This document shows, piece after piece, positions 1 to 7,008 of a stretch of DNA of 7,508 bases. The stretch comes from Candidatus Hydrogenedentota bacterium. Its GTDB lineage: Bacteria > Hydrogenedentota > Hydrogenedentia > Hydrogenedentales > SLHB01. Position numbers and translations under genes: made by a program. The notes under the pieces are model-generated. The model saw only the letters and a list, made by a program, of their open reading frames with translations. It ran no database searches and was not told the DNA's origin. The DNA lies in contig JAHDWY010000202.1 in the NCBI GenBank assembly GCA_023384315.1, forward strand, positions 1 through 7,508, given 5' to 3'. Every line of letters begins with the position of its first letter. Within the stretch, counting starts at the first letter, position 1.

Positions 1-2
1 AC

Positions 3-500
3 GGCCTTGCCACTGACGATACCCATGAGTACTACGAATGGAAGCCGGGCAATTCCAATGCCGGCCGCGGCTGGATTATGGTGCTCGCGAAGGAACTCGA
101 AACAAACACCCTCATCGAAGCCTTGCAGGCCGGTAATTTTTACGCAACCACCGGCGTCCTCCTGGGCGAGGTCGCATACAACGCGGAGCAGTACGAAGTG
201 CGCATTCAGGAAGAAGCGGGCGTCACGTACACGACACGATTCATAGGCACCCGAAAGCGCTTCGACCGCACCGCCACTCCACGAGTCGATGCGGAAGGAA
301 AGGAATTGACGAACGTCACTGCGAAATACTCTGAAGACATCGGCGAGGTGTTGTTGGAAACCACTGATAACCCCGCTGTCTACCGGTTCCAGGGCGACGA
401 GTTATACGTGCGCGCGCACATCGTCTCGTCCAAATTGAAAGACAATGTTCCCCTTGAAGGCGAAAAGGAACAGGCGTGGACCCAGCCCGCAATGCGGTAG
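3..500 (+). CDS. PHP-type metal-dependent phosphoesterase, C-terminal fragment (5' end outside window)
   Basis: The reading frame is open from base 3 to a TAG at 498-500 and gives 165 residues. The first Met in the frame, at base 78, is internal: the residues before it, including TDDTHEY and GRGWIMV, are the conserved part. A Asp-Asp-x-His motif followed by GRGW.MV, a helix of the form L.EAL.AGNFYATTG and the terminal AWTQP are what I recall from the end of PHP-domain (polymerase/histidinol phosphatase-like) proteins common in planctomycete-type genomes. The Asp and His would help bind the metal cluster. The region after about residue 50 is a small beta-rich tail that often follows the PHP barrel. 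Family substrates vary and none can be named here. No promoter or start is visible. The gene is transcribed toward the convergent AlgD-type gene and shows no functional link with it. Confidence 0.8.
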   Translation, partial: GLATDDTHEYYEWKPGNSNAGRGWIMVLAKELETNTLIEALQAGNFYATTGVLLGEVAYNAEQYEVRIQEEAGVTYTTRFIGTRKRFDRTATPRVDAEGKELTNVTAKYSEDIGEVLLETTDNPAVYRFQGDELYVRAHIVSSKLKDNVPLEGEKEQAWTQPAMR

Positions 501-784
501 GGCGGAGGTTTGCGATATCGGTTAACGCGGCCTGATCCCGGATTTCTAACTGTCACGCGGGATGATACGCATCTATCGATGTCCTTCGAGCGGTGAGTTA
601 AGCGGGCTGGTGCGAGCATCTCCGCAGCGACCGGTGTCTCATGGTTGGTTACCGTCGAAATCGATAGACGTTACGCTCGATCATTGCTTCAATATTTCCG
701 TCGACCGCGTAAACGCCACGGTAACGCGCGATCACTTGTCAACGAGCCGGGTTCACAAAAGAAGGCGTCACAATCTCGGCATTC
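501..784. other. Intergenic gap between convergent genes
   Basis: This stretch lies between the ends of the PHP gene and the AlgD-type gene. Short open frames crossing it are arginine-rich, lack ribosome binding sites and resemble nothing I know. A 6-bp inverted repeat (535-540 with 558-563) has a 17-base loop and no T-run, so it is a poor terminator. I see no tRNA, repeat array or mobile element. Confidence 0.5.
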
Positions 785-2095
785 CTACCACGCAATTCCT
801 TCGTACTCAGTTAGATCAGCGGCGACGCCCGGAATATCGGCCAAATCGACGACATGAATGCCCATACCAGTCCACCTGGAAACCTGATCGGCGTCCACTG
901 ACGCATGGTTGATCAGAATCAGATCGGACTTGTCGAGTGCGCTCAGGGATTTCACAAGAAGTTTGCGCAAGTGTTTCAACGCCTTTTCAACCATGGCCTT
1001 GTTCGCGCCGATCAGATTGTCCACCTGGACTGCAGGGTCGTAGATGAGCAGTCGAACGCCCTCGCCGATGAGCCGTTTTGCCACCTCCACATAAGGACTT
1101 TCGCGCATGTCGTCGGTATTCGCCTTGAAAGCCAAACCAACCATCCCGACCGTTTTTGGCTCGTAGGCACAGACACGATTGACCAGAGATTCAATCTGTG
1201 CTTTGTTGCTCTCGAGAATGCCATGAAGCATGGGGACCGGCACGGCTTGGATCGTCGCGTGTCTCAGAATGGCTCGCAGGTCCTTAGGAAGACAGGATCC
1301 CCCATAGGCAAAACCAGGCCGAAGATAACGGGGACTGATGTTCAGCTTGCGGTCGGCACAGAAGACTTCGGCTACCCGCCGCGCGTCGATGCCGGCCGAA
1401 CGGGCAATCAATCCGGCTTCGTTTGCGAATGTTATTTTCAGTGCGTGAAAAAGGTTGTCGCAGTACTTGACCATCTCCGCTTCCCCGAGCGTCAGGCGGA
1501 ACTGCGGAGCCTCGCACCCCTCGTAGAGCCTCAACAACACATCTCCCGCGCCCCTATCCCGCTCGCCAACGACAATCTTCGGTGGGTTATCGAAATCCTC
1601 GACGGCAGTCGCCTCACGAAGGAACTCCGGATGGAACACCGCGTGGAAGTCCTTTCCGGCCCGAAGTCCGCTGGCCTCCTCCAGAGCAGGTGTAACGACG
1701 GTTTGCATGGTGCCGGGCAGAACGGTGCTACGAAGCACGACGAGGGGGCGCGAGTTTGTTTCGACCATGGACCTGCCGATTTGGGTTGCTACTGTCGTGA
1801 CGTTCGCAAGGTCCACTCCCGCTTCGTACGTAGAGGGAGTACCGACGCAGATCCACACCATATCCGCTTGCGCTACCCCGTCGGCAGGTTGGGTGGACGC
1901 GACAAGTCGCGACGAACGGTGACCCTCGGCAAGGAGTTCGGCTACCTTTGGTTCCTGAACCGGGGTGTGTCCTTTGGCGAGGTCCGCCACCTTCGACGCT
2001 ACCGCGTCCACCCCGACCACGTGATGACCATCTCGAACGAGACAAGCCGCACTTACCACGCCGACGTATCCCATACCAAATATGCCGATTCTCAT
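785..2095 (-). CDS. algD: GDP-mannose 6-dehydrogenase (AlgD-type)
   Basis: This enzyme oxidises GDP-mannose twice with NAD+ to GDP-mannuronate, a cytoplasmic precursor of alginate-like exopolysaccharides. At 436 residues it equals the length I recall for Pseudomonas AlgD. The N-terminal Rossmann motif GMGYVG (7-12) ends its second strand at Asp30. HPEFLRE (155-161), Lys210, Asn214 and His217 follow. The catalytic cysteine is Cys268 in GGSCLPKD, where UDP-glucose dehydrogenases usually have CFPKD. Lys324 in LAFKANTDD and RESP (331-334) complete the C-terminal nucleotide domain, and the terminal GIAW resembles AlgD's GICW. The ATG at 2095 is preceded by AAGGAGGA. No alginate polymerase, epimerase or export gene is visible, so the product may feed a different polymer. 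A UDP-sugar dehydrogenase is the alternative, but the motifs favour GDP-mannose. Confidence 0.9.
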   Translation of the reverse strand: MRIGIFGMGYVGVVSAACLVRDGHHVVGVDAVASKVADLAKGHTPVQEPKVAELLAEGHRSSRLVASTQPADGVAQADMVWICVGTPSTYEAGVDLANVTTVATQIGRSMVETNSRPLVVLRSTVLPGTMQTVVTPALEEASGLRAGKDFHAVFHPEFLREATAVEDFDNPPKIVVGERDRGAGDVLLRLYEGCEAPQFRLTLGEAEMVKYCDNLFHALKITFANEAGLIARSAGIDARRVAEVFCADRKLNISPRYLRPGFAYGGSCLPKDLRAILRHATIQAVPVPMLHGILESNKAQIESLVNRVCAYEPKTVGMVGLAFKANTDDMRESPYVEVAKRLIGEGVRLLIYDPAVQVDNLIGANKAMVEKALKHLRKLLVKSLSALDKSDLILINHASVDADQVSRWTGMGIHVVDLADIPGVAADLTEYEGIAW

Positions 2096-2103
2096 GGGCG
2101 TCG

Positions 2104-2111
2104 TCCTCCTT
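2104..2111 (-). promoter_or_regulatory. Strong ribosome binding site of the AlgD-type gene
   Basis: On the minus strand this reads AAGGAGGA, nearly the full anti-Shine-Dalgarno complement, about 8 bases before the ATG at 2095. It fixes the start codon and suggests efficient translation. Confidence 0.8.
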
Positions 2112-2494
2112 CACGGTCTTAACGACGTAGCGCCGTGCGACCGGGGTTGTTTTCTGAAGAGGCTTTTGTGTGTGGGCGGGATTCAATGCGCTCGCGGGAT
2201 TGCCACGGATTGGTTTGCTTTGTGCACCTGCGTCGAGGTTTTCGTGGCGCGGTCACGCAATGGCTCGGTTGTCGTGTTTCCAATGCGCGGATCATTCCTA
2301 GAGCGGTCAGACATGCCTGGCCTGCACTGGGGTACGAGCGGCGGGATCGCGCGGTAGATGCGAATCTCCAGGCTTCGGGCAGAATGGTCGTTGGTCTTCG
2401 CTGTGGTCGAATTGACATTCGGCGCCCCCGCATCGTCAACCGTCCTCGGCAACGACCCCCTGCCCCTAAAGTGAGAGACTATTCCGGCATCGTC

Positions 2495-2503
2495 AGTATA
2501 GCA
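2495..2503 (-). promoter_or_regulatory. Possible extended -10 element toward the AlgD-type gene
   Basis: The minus strand reads TGCTATACT, a TGn-extended -10 hexamer with 5 of 6 consensus bases. No good -35 lies 16-18 bases upstream. It would give a leader of roughly 390 bases, so this is a weak suggestion only. Confidence 0.2.
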
Positions 2504-2595
2504 TTGCATAGGGCGTTTCCATCGGATCGATTTCGTGGCGGGATAATGCGTCATTTCGCGTACCCTGTTTGCTTGACCGTGACAAGCGCGTACTG

Positions 2596-2607
2596 GCGCG
2601 GCCGCGC
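2596..2607. repeat. 12-bp perfect palindrome GCGCGGCCGCGC
   Basis: This is a perfectly self-complementary GC-only dodecamer, ending 33 bases before the -35 box of the secreted-protein promoter. It could be an operator half-site pair, but a short GC palindrome can also arise by chance in GC-rich DNA. Confidence 0.35.
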
Positions 2608-2640
2608 ACGTGATCCTGGCGACACCTAAGATTTGACGAG

Positions 2641-2669
2641 TTGCCAGAACCACGAAAAGGGCATACAAT
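2641..2669 (+). promoter_or_regulatory. Sigma70-like promoter of the secreted-protein gene
   Basis: TTGCCA (2641-2646) and TACAAT (2664-2669) each match 5 of 6 bases of the -35 and -10 consensus and are separated by the ideal 17 bases. Transcription would begin near 2676, about 38 bases before the ATG at 2714. Good agreement in both boxes, with correct spacing and position, makes this the best promoter in the window. It has not been tested, and the host sigma factor preference is unknown. Confidence 0.5.
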
Positions 2670-2713
2670 GGAAGACCGGGGCACGGGCACATCAAGTAGG
2701 ATGACCCACGCTC

Positions 2714-4021
2714 ATGAGAATCACCTGCACGATGTTGGCGTTCGCACTTCTGACGGCAGCGGCGGATGGCCAAACGGACGATTACCTCTTTATCCACCAT
2801 TCGACCGGGCAACTGTGGCTCAATAACGATCTTCACGATACCTTGGTGGCCAAGCCCTATGTCGACGAGCGAAACGATCTCACGTATGGCACCGATCTTC
2901 CTCCCGACTCAGGCAGGCCGGACTCTTTGGCCCCGGTACCCGGAGATCTCACGGACATGCACCATTGGCTCTTCTGGTTCAACGACTACTTTGACGGCAT
3001 TACCATCGAGGGTTGCGCGGACGGGGTGAATCGGATCGTCATGTTTAAGAGTTGTTTCCCGAACAGCAACCTCACTTCGGATGGCGCGGAACCAGGCGAT
3101 CCGTTCAGCACGAGCCGTTCGCTTGTCAACTACATGGCAATTTATCGGCATCCGAACGGCCCGGGCAACACCTACAGTCAGGGAGGGTACTTGTATAAGC
3201 CGCTGGAGGACGTTTTCAGCGACCACCCGGATACGCTCTTCATCGTAGTCACCGCGCCGCCACTTCATTTTGCGCCGGTAGATGCCACCACGGATGCGAA
3301 TGCGCACCGGGCTCGTGTCTTCAATAATTGGCTCAAGAACACATGGCACCCCGGCTACGTGGGAGCAACGGGCCTTCAGAATGTCGCGGTATTTGACTGG
3401 TTCGACGTGTTGGCTTATCCCGACGACCATGCCCTGCATCCCAACCGCTTGCGAGACGAATACGGGGGCGCGTCGGGGGATTCGCATCCAAACTCCATTG
3501 CAATGCTGTATTCGACAGAAGTCTTCGCCACGAATCCGGGCAATTTCATTGACCTTGCATGGAATGCGTTTGATGGTTCCGGAAGCGGTGACAACGATGG
3601 CGATGGACTTCCAGACGCGTGGGAGCTCGCACATGGACTGGATCCCGGGATCCCGGATGGCGACGATGGCCCGGACGGGGACCCCGATGGCGACGGGTTG
3701 TCAAACCTGGAGGAGTTCTTGCTCAATACCCATCCACGGCGTTCCGACACCGATGGCGACGGTCTTCCCGACGGTTGGGAAGTCGCGTATAATTTGGACC
3801 CGGTGGACGATTCGGGCGAAGACGGGAGATATGGCGACCCTGACGGCGACACGTACCCAAACATCTATGAATACTGGGGCCTGACGAACCCCCAAGACGC
3901 GGGCGACTTCCCCGCGCTACCGATAAACCCGCGGGCACTTCTCGTAGTCTTGTTTGCCCTTGCGCTCTATTCGCACCAAGCCACTTGTCGTCGTGAGCAC
4001 ACAAAGCTACCGCGGGCGTAG
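2714..4021 (+). CDS. Secreted SGNH-like protein with TSP3-like repeats and C-terminal hydrophobic tail
   Basis: The protein has 435 residues. An in-frame stop at 2702 makes the ATG at 2714 the first possible start; its ribosome binding site is weak (AGTAGGA, a long spacer). Residues 1-19 look like a cleavable signal peptide. The globular domain (about 22-285) has FIHHSTG (26-32), FKSCFPNSNL (111-120), TLFIVVTAPPLHF (174-186) and DSHPN (256-260). These resemble the Ser, Asn and His-Pro-Asn blocks of SGNH hydrolases, with Ser30 and His258 as candidate catalytic residues. Four Asp-rich TSP3-like calcium repeats follow (about 293-393, DxDGDGLPDxWE). The end is LPINPR, a hydrophobic stretch (408-419) and Arg426-Arg427, a tripartite tail like sorting or anchor signals. 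It is probably exported and surface-held, perhaps acting on polysaccharide acyl groups. The hydrolase call is tentative; secretion and repeats are firmer. Confidence 0.7.
   Translation: MRITCTMLAFALLTAAADGQTDDYLFIHHSTGQLWLNNDLHDTLVAKPYVDERNDLTYGTDLPPDSGRPDSLAPVPGDLTDMHHWLFWFNDYFDGITIEGCADGVNRIVMFKSCFPNSNLTSDGAEPGDPFSTSRSLVNYMAIYRHPNGPGNTYSQGGYLYKPLEDVFSDHPDTLFIVVTAPPLHFAPVDATTDANAHRARVFNNWLKNTWHPGYVGATGLQNVAVFDWFDVLAYPDDHALHPNRLRDEYGGASGDSHPNSIAMLYSTEVFATNPGNFIDLAWNAFDGSGSGDNDGDGLPDAWELAHGLDPGIPDGDDGPDGDPDGDGLSNLEEFLLNTHPRRSDTDGDGLPDGWEVAYNLDPVDDSGEDGRYGDPDGDTYPNIYEYWGLTNPQDAGDFPALPINPRALLVVLFALALYSHQATCRREHTKLPRA
3590..3892 (+). repeat. Thrombospondin type 3-like calcium-binding repeat block within the secreted protein
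   Basis: Four imperfect units encode DNDGDGLPDAWELAHGLDP, a DPDGDGLSNLEE unit, DTDGDGLPDGWEVAYNLDP and DPDGDTYPNIYEYWGLTNP. Units 1 and 3 are close copies in protein and partly in DNA (gatggcgacgg/tcttcc-type stretches). Such repeats bind calcium and act as stiff spacers between a catalytic domain and the cell surface. Confidence 0.8.
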
Positions 4022-4028
4022 CCCACGG
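4010..4028 (-). terminator. Possible terminator hairpin between convergent genes
   Basis: CCGCGGGC and GCCCACGG pair over 8 positions with one mismatch around a 3-base loop. On the minus strand the hairpin starts 12 bases after the hydrolase stop and is followed by TAGCTTTGTGTG, which is only moderately T-rich. It overlaps the stop codon of the plus-strand gene. It could end the minus-strand operon; no clear T-run serves the plus strand. Confidence 0.3.
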
Positions 4029-4039
4029 AAACTGGCCCA

Positions 4040-5974
4040 TTAGCGGGTCGACGCGGAATCGAAACGGGGAAGGACTTCCTTTCTGGCATCGTCGGCCCAA
4101 GGGTGATCGGGATCTTCCAGCCAACGAAGGACCACCTGCTGAAGTTCAGTGAAATGCGGCGGAAGCGAGAATGCGTGGTCAGCGCCCTCAACGATATGCT
4201 CGCGAACACGTGTCGTCGAATCCGATATCGATCCGAAGAGCACATCCTTGGTTTCCTCGTAGAAAAGCAGATCGTCTGTGCTGCCAAATATCAGCAGGAT
4301 CGGCATGGGCCGTTCCGCACAGCGTTGCAGCGTTTGCACGAGTGGCAAATTCGCCCTCGGCCCCATACGTTCGAGGAGGATCTCTGCGTTGGACACTGGT
4401 TCGCCGCGACGAATAGAACGGGCAGCGGCATCGAAGAGCGCACGCGCAACCGAGCGATAGCTGCTCTGGAGCGTGAGAAACCGAAGCCAACGGTTTGGGG
4501 AGTACATGCGGTGCGCATACGCCCACAAGGGATCACCACTTTTCCCGCCGGGTAGAGCTGCATAGCGCAACTGAATTTCGATCGGCGCAATGCCCAGCAC
4601 GCGAGTATCCTCCGCCGCGTGAAGTGAAGCAGTAATGCCCCCGCCACAGATTCCCATTTCGATTACGCCGGGACTACCTAATCGCGACAGCAAGAAAGTC
4701 GTGGCGGCTCGCATGTCTGCCACGTACAGCCCCTTTTGAACGGCGAGGCTGTGCCCCGCTCGGGATACGACACTCAACACTCCTTCGCTGTCGCCAACGC
4801 CGCTAGGATCAACTCGTAATACAGGCCAACCTGCCCGGGCAAAGTACCGGGCAAGCCTCACGTACAATCTCAAGTGACCGCTACGGTTGTCAGTGCCTGG
4901 GGGAGGCATGAGTAAGGCTGGCCGGTTTCCGGGCTCCCCGGGTGGCAGGTGCAGGATCCCCCGAAGCACACAGTCTTGATGGGGGAACTCCACAGCCTCC
5001 TCGAACGCGGGGTAGTGACATGGTCGGTCGCCATCGTGGATCACGGTCCGCTTGCTGCAGCAGTCATTCTTGACTTGTCGGTCACACCGCATCTTCCGCG
5101 TGGTTTCTACTTCGCGGTATCGCGCGTGTACCGGCGGGCGCGTCGTCGATTCAATCCAAGTCAACGCCGGACCGAACAGACCGAGGGGGTGTGACACAAG
5201 TTCCTTGGTCAGTGTCCAAAACGCAGGGAGTTCCGCACTCGATATTTGTGCGCCTCCGTGCGCCTGGTAGCGATCGCAGAGGATCCGGAGGGGATCATTG
5301 GGGCGATTGGCTTCGCTCGCCGGCCGGATGCGTGTGATCAGGACTGGGCCCTCGGGCACGGGAGCAGCATTGAGATCGACGGCGACGAAAGAGTCCGCGA
5401 TTCGGCTGGTGACAGGCTGTCCGTCAGCCAGGAGGAGTGCGCCTGCCGAGAGGTCATCGTACAGATTCGACCTCGTTCGACCAGGTCCTTCCTTCCGGGT
5501 CATTTCGCGCGCCAAGACCAGCCGTAGCAGTGAATCGACATATGCTCGTCCCTGTGGCACGGGCTCCCAGAGTATTAGTCGAGCAGGTCCGGCGCGCTGA
5601 ATTGCCGTTAGCGCTGCGACGGTAGCCCCAAAGCGAAGGCCGCACAAACCGCTGCAGACGGTTCCCGACAATCGCTCGAGTTCACGAATCGCGCGGACGG
5701 TGTCCTGAACGTGGTCGTCTACCGTAAAATCTTCCTGGCGTCCCGCACTGTCGCCGGTACCCCGATAGTCGAACCGAAAGACCCAGTGCCCACGCCCGGC
5801 CAGAACGCGACTCCATTCGACGAGCACGCGATGGGAGTTGCCCCGTTCCTGGCCAAGCGGAGAACAGACGACCCATGCGAGGGGTTCCCCACCCGGCTCC
5901 ATTGCAGGCTCGTGCAAGACGCCAAACATGCGCCAGGGCTCATCGCCGAAGTATATGCAGTGTTCCGTTCCCAC
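4040..5974 (-). CDS. Fused double alpha/beta hydrolase (exosortase A-associated hydrolase 2-like plus hydrolase 1-like)
   Basis: From the GTG at 5974 the protein has 644 residues, about twice a single alpha/beta hydrolase. I prefer this start because GGGAG (5981-5985) lies 6 bases upstream; a GTG at 6001 would add 9 residues and overlap the previous gene by 25 bases. Domain 1 (about 1-275) has FDYRGTGDS (68-76) and the elbow GLRFGA, with Arg114 where the nucleophile Ser belongs. Domain 2 (about 325-620) has VDPSGVGDSEG (388-398), the elbow GICGGG with Cys443 as candidate nucleophile, Asp567/568 and His600. As I recall, exosortase A-associated hydrolase 2 carries GLRxGA and hydrolase 1 a GLC elbow, normally as separate neighbouring genes. 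Domain 1 is probably non-catalytic. No signal peptide is seen, so it is cytoplasmic. Likely role: thioesterase or acyl-transfer steps in exopolysaccharide tailoring; the substrate is unknown. Confidence 0.8.
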   Translation of the reverse strand: MGTEHCIYFGDEPWRMFGVLHEPAMEPGGEPLAWVVCSPLGQERGNSHRVLVEWSRVLAGRGHWVFRFDYRGTGDSAGRQEDFTVDDHVQDTVRAIRELERLSGTVCSGLCGLRFGATVAALTAIQRAGPARLILWEPVPQGRAYVDSLLRLVLAREMTRKEGPGRTRSNLYDDLSAGALLLADGQPVTSRIADSFVAVDLNAAPVPEGPVLITRIRPASEANRPNDPLRILCDRYQAHGGAQISSAELPAFWTLTKELVSHPLGLFGPALTWIESTTRPPVHARYREVETTRKMRCDRQVKNDCCSKRTVIHDGDRPCHYPAFEEAVEFPHQDCVLRGILHLPPGEPGNRPALLMPPPGTDNRSGHLRLYVRLARYFARAGWPVLRVDPSGVGDSEGVLSVVSRAGHSLAVQKGLYVADMRAATTFLLSRLGSPGVIEMGICGGGITASLHAAEDTRVLGIAPIEIQLRYAALPGGKSGDPLWAYAHRMYSPNRWLRFLTLQSSYRSVARALFDAAARSIRRGEPVSNAEILLERMGPRANLPLVQTLQRCAERPMPILLIFGSTDDLLFYEETKDVLFGSISDSTTRVREHIVEGADHAFSLPPHFTELQQVVLRWLEDPDHPWADDARKEVLPRFDSASTR

Positions 5975-5976
5975 GC

Positions 5977-7008
5977 CTATCTCCCATTCAGAGGATTGCA
6001 CTGCAACATCGTCTCGTCAATCCCGAGGCGTGCCGCGACCTGTGTTGCCAATCCCGGGCTCCCAAGCTCACCGAGACTGCGAAAACCCTCATCGCGCGTT
6101 ATCAGGCCGCTGCGAACGTGCTCGGCCACCTCGAACGCGTATGGATGAAAACCGTGTTGGGCAAGGTGAAGACGGATAGCGACTCCGTTCAGCAAGCAGT
6201 TGGTTGAATTGCCATCCGTGTCGTCAGGAGGAGTCCAGCCTAATACCTGAATCTGCGCCCGAATCGCGTCTTCGTCATAGGGGTGAAAGGCAAGCGGGTT
6301 TACACTGTAGGGATAGGTGCGCACCTGATCGAACAGGTCGTCGGACACGAGATACGGGTCGAGTTCGGGTCCGCCGAGATCTTTCAAGGGATCGGTTCGT
6401 GCCCCGTACATCGACCGCAACATCGCAGGGTTTAACCGGAATAGGGCGGCACTCAACGGCGCCTGACCAGGGGACCAGCCATACGCCACCACGGGCACGC
6501 ACCGCTCGAGGGCGATTCTGAGCACGATGTTTTTCGTGAGGGCCATGCAGGAGCTACAGATTGGGCTTGCGCGCACCAGTGATTTTCTGGGAAATACGCC
6601 TCGACTCACGGAGCCGACGAATACCGTGTTTAACATGCTCAAGGGAGGCTTGATGGTAAGCGCGTCCACATCCAACGTCTCGCATACGGTACGGATGTTT
6701 TCAAACGATCGGGGGCTGACGTATCCGTTGTCCAGGGTGATGGCCAATACGCGAAGATGGTAGCAGGTTCGCAGGAGCCAGAGCGTGTACGTGCTATCCT
6801 TGCCGCCGCTGTACGCAAGAACGACATGTATCCCGTCCGACGCGCGCAGGGACTGCGACAGTTCCGCAAAGGTCTCCCGTAGTTTGGAGCGTTTCTGTTC
6901 CGTCTCCTGAGCGGATTTGTGTGCCAGGCAGAAATTGCAGACGCCGGTTTCGTCAAATCGAATACCGGGGAATGTCGCCGGCAGTATACATCGGCTACAG
7001 TATGTCAT
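5977..7008 (-). CDS. PP-loop adenine nucleotide alpha-hydrolase, N-acetyl sugar amidotransferase/thiolase-like
   Basis: The 343-residue protein opens with two CxxC pairs (Cys4/7, Cys24/27) spaced by PGIRFDETGVC, a zinc-site layout I recall from WbpG/WbuX-type N-acetyl sugar amidotransferases. The PP-loop SGGKDS (67-72) binds ATP, and LDNGY (92-96) lies near the usual nucleotide site. Cys151-x-x-Cys154 and Cys271 (in STNCLLN) form a CxxC plus distal Cys set like the [4Fe-4S] ligands of TtcA/TtuA thiolation enzymes. It should therefore adenylate a substrate carbonyl and swap in nitrogen or sulfur. The ATG at 7008 overlaps the ligase stop as ATGA, and AGGAGA (7019-7024) lies 10 bases upstream. 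Two bases separate its stop from the preferred hydrolase start, so the three genes form one translationally coupled operon. Superfamily is sure; the reaction is not. Confidence 0.8.
   Translation of the reverse strand: MTYCSRCILPATFPGIRFDETGVCNFCLAHKSAQETEQKRSKLRETFAELSQSLRASDGIHVVLAYSGGKDSTYTLWLLRTCYHLRVLAITLDNGYVSPRSFENIRTVCETLDVDALTIKPPLSMLNTVFVGSVSRGVFPRKSLVRASPICSSCMALTKNIVLRIALERCVPVVAYGWSPGQAPLSAALFRLNPAMLRSMYGARTDPLKDLGGPELDPYLVSDDLFDQVRTYPYSVNPLAFHPYDEDAIRAQIQVLGWTPPDDTDGNSTNCLLNGVAIRLHLAQHGFHPYAFEVAEHVRSGLITRDEGFRSLGELGSPGLATQVAARLGIDETMLQCNPLNGR
5981..5985 (-). promoter_or_regulatory. Ribosome binding site deciding the hydrolase start
   Basis: GGGAG on the minus strand lies 6 bases before the GTG at 5974, within the last codons before the PP-loop gene's stop region. 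The upstream GTG at 6001 has no comparable site. Confidence 0.55.

Larger units (their letters stand above)
2112..2640. other. Long divergent intergenic region
   Basis: About 530 bases separate the AlgD ribosome binding site from the promoter of the secreted-protein gene. Open frames on both strands here are arginine- and cysteine-rich, lack convincing ribosome binding sites and match no family I recognise, so I read the stretch as non-coding. It holds one weak minus-strand promoter candidate and a 12-bp palindrome (2596-2607). I looked for, and did not find, a sigma54 site (GG-N10-GC) or an AlgU-type GAACTT/TCTGA pair upstream of the AlgD-type gene. It may carry a long 5' leader or regulator sites, but nothing specific is visible. 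Confidence 0.5.

Noticed and set aside
535..563. Inverted repeat ATCCCG/CGGGAT as terminator of the PHP gene
   Set aside because: The stem is only 6 bp, the loop is 17 bases and there is no T-run.
562..912. Arg-rich plus-strand open frame downstream of the PHP gene
   Set aside because: Its composition is unlike a real protein, it has no ribosome binding site, and it overlaps the end of the AlgD-type gene.
905..2122. 405-codon open frame on the + strand opposite the AlgD-type gene
   Set aside because: It is a shadow of the minus-strand gene. Its protein has no family motifs, whereas the opposite strand encodes a full conserved dehydrogenase.
2190..2215. Minus-strand TGGCA...GC resembling a sigma54 promoter
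   Set aside because: The bases 10 positions after the GG are AG, not the required GC.
2633..2669. TTGACG as the -35 box for the TACAAT -10
   Set aside because: The spacer would be 25 bases; TTGCCA at 2641 gives the proper 17.
2183..2836. 217-codon minus-strand open frame across the intergenic region
   Set aside because: It is rich in Arg, Cys and Thr with no recognisable domain or ribosome binding site, and it runs into the signal-peptide region of the plus-strand gene.
2909..3634. 241-codon minus-strand open frame inside the secreted-protein gene
   Set aside because: It is a codon shadow of the plus-strand gene, with no motif of its own.
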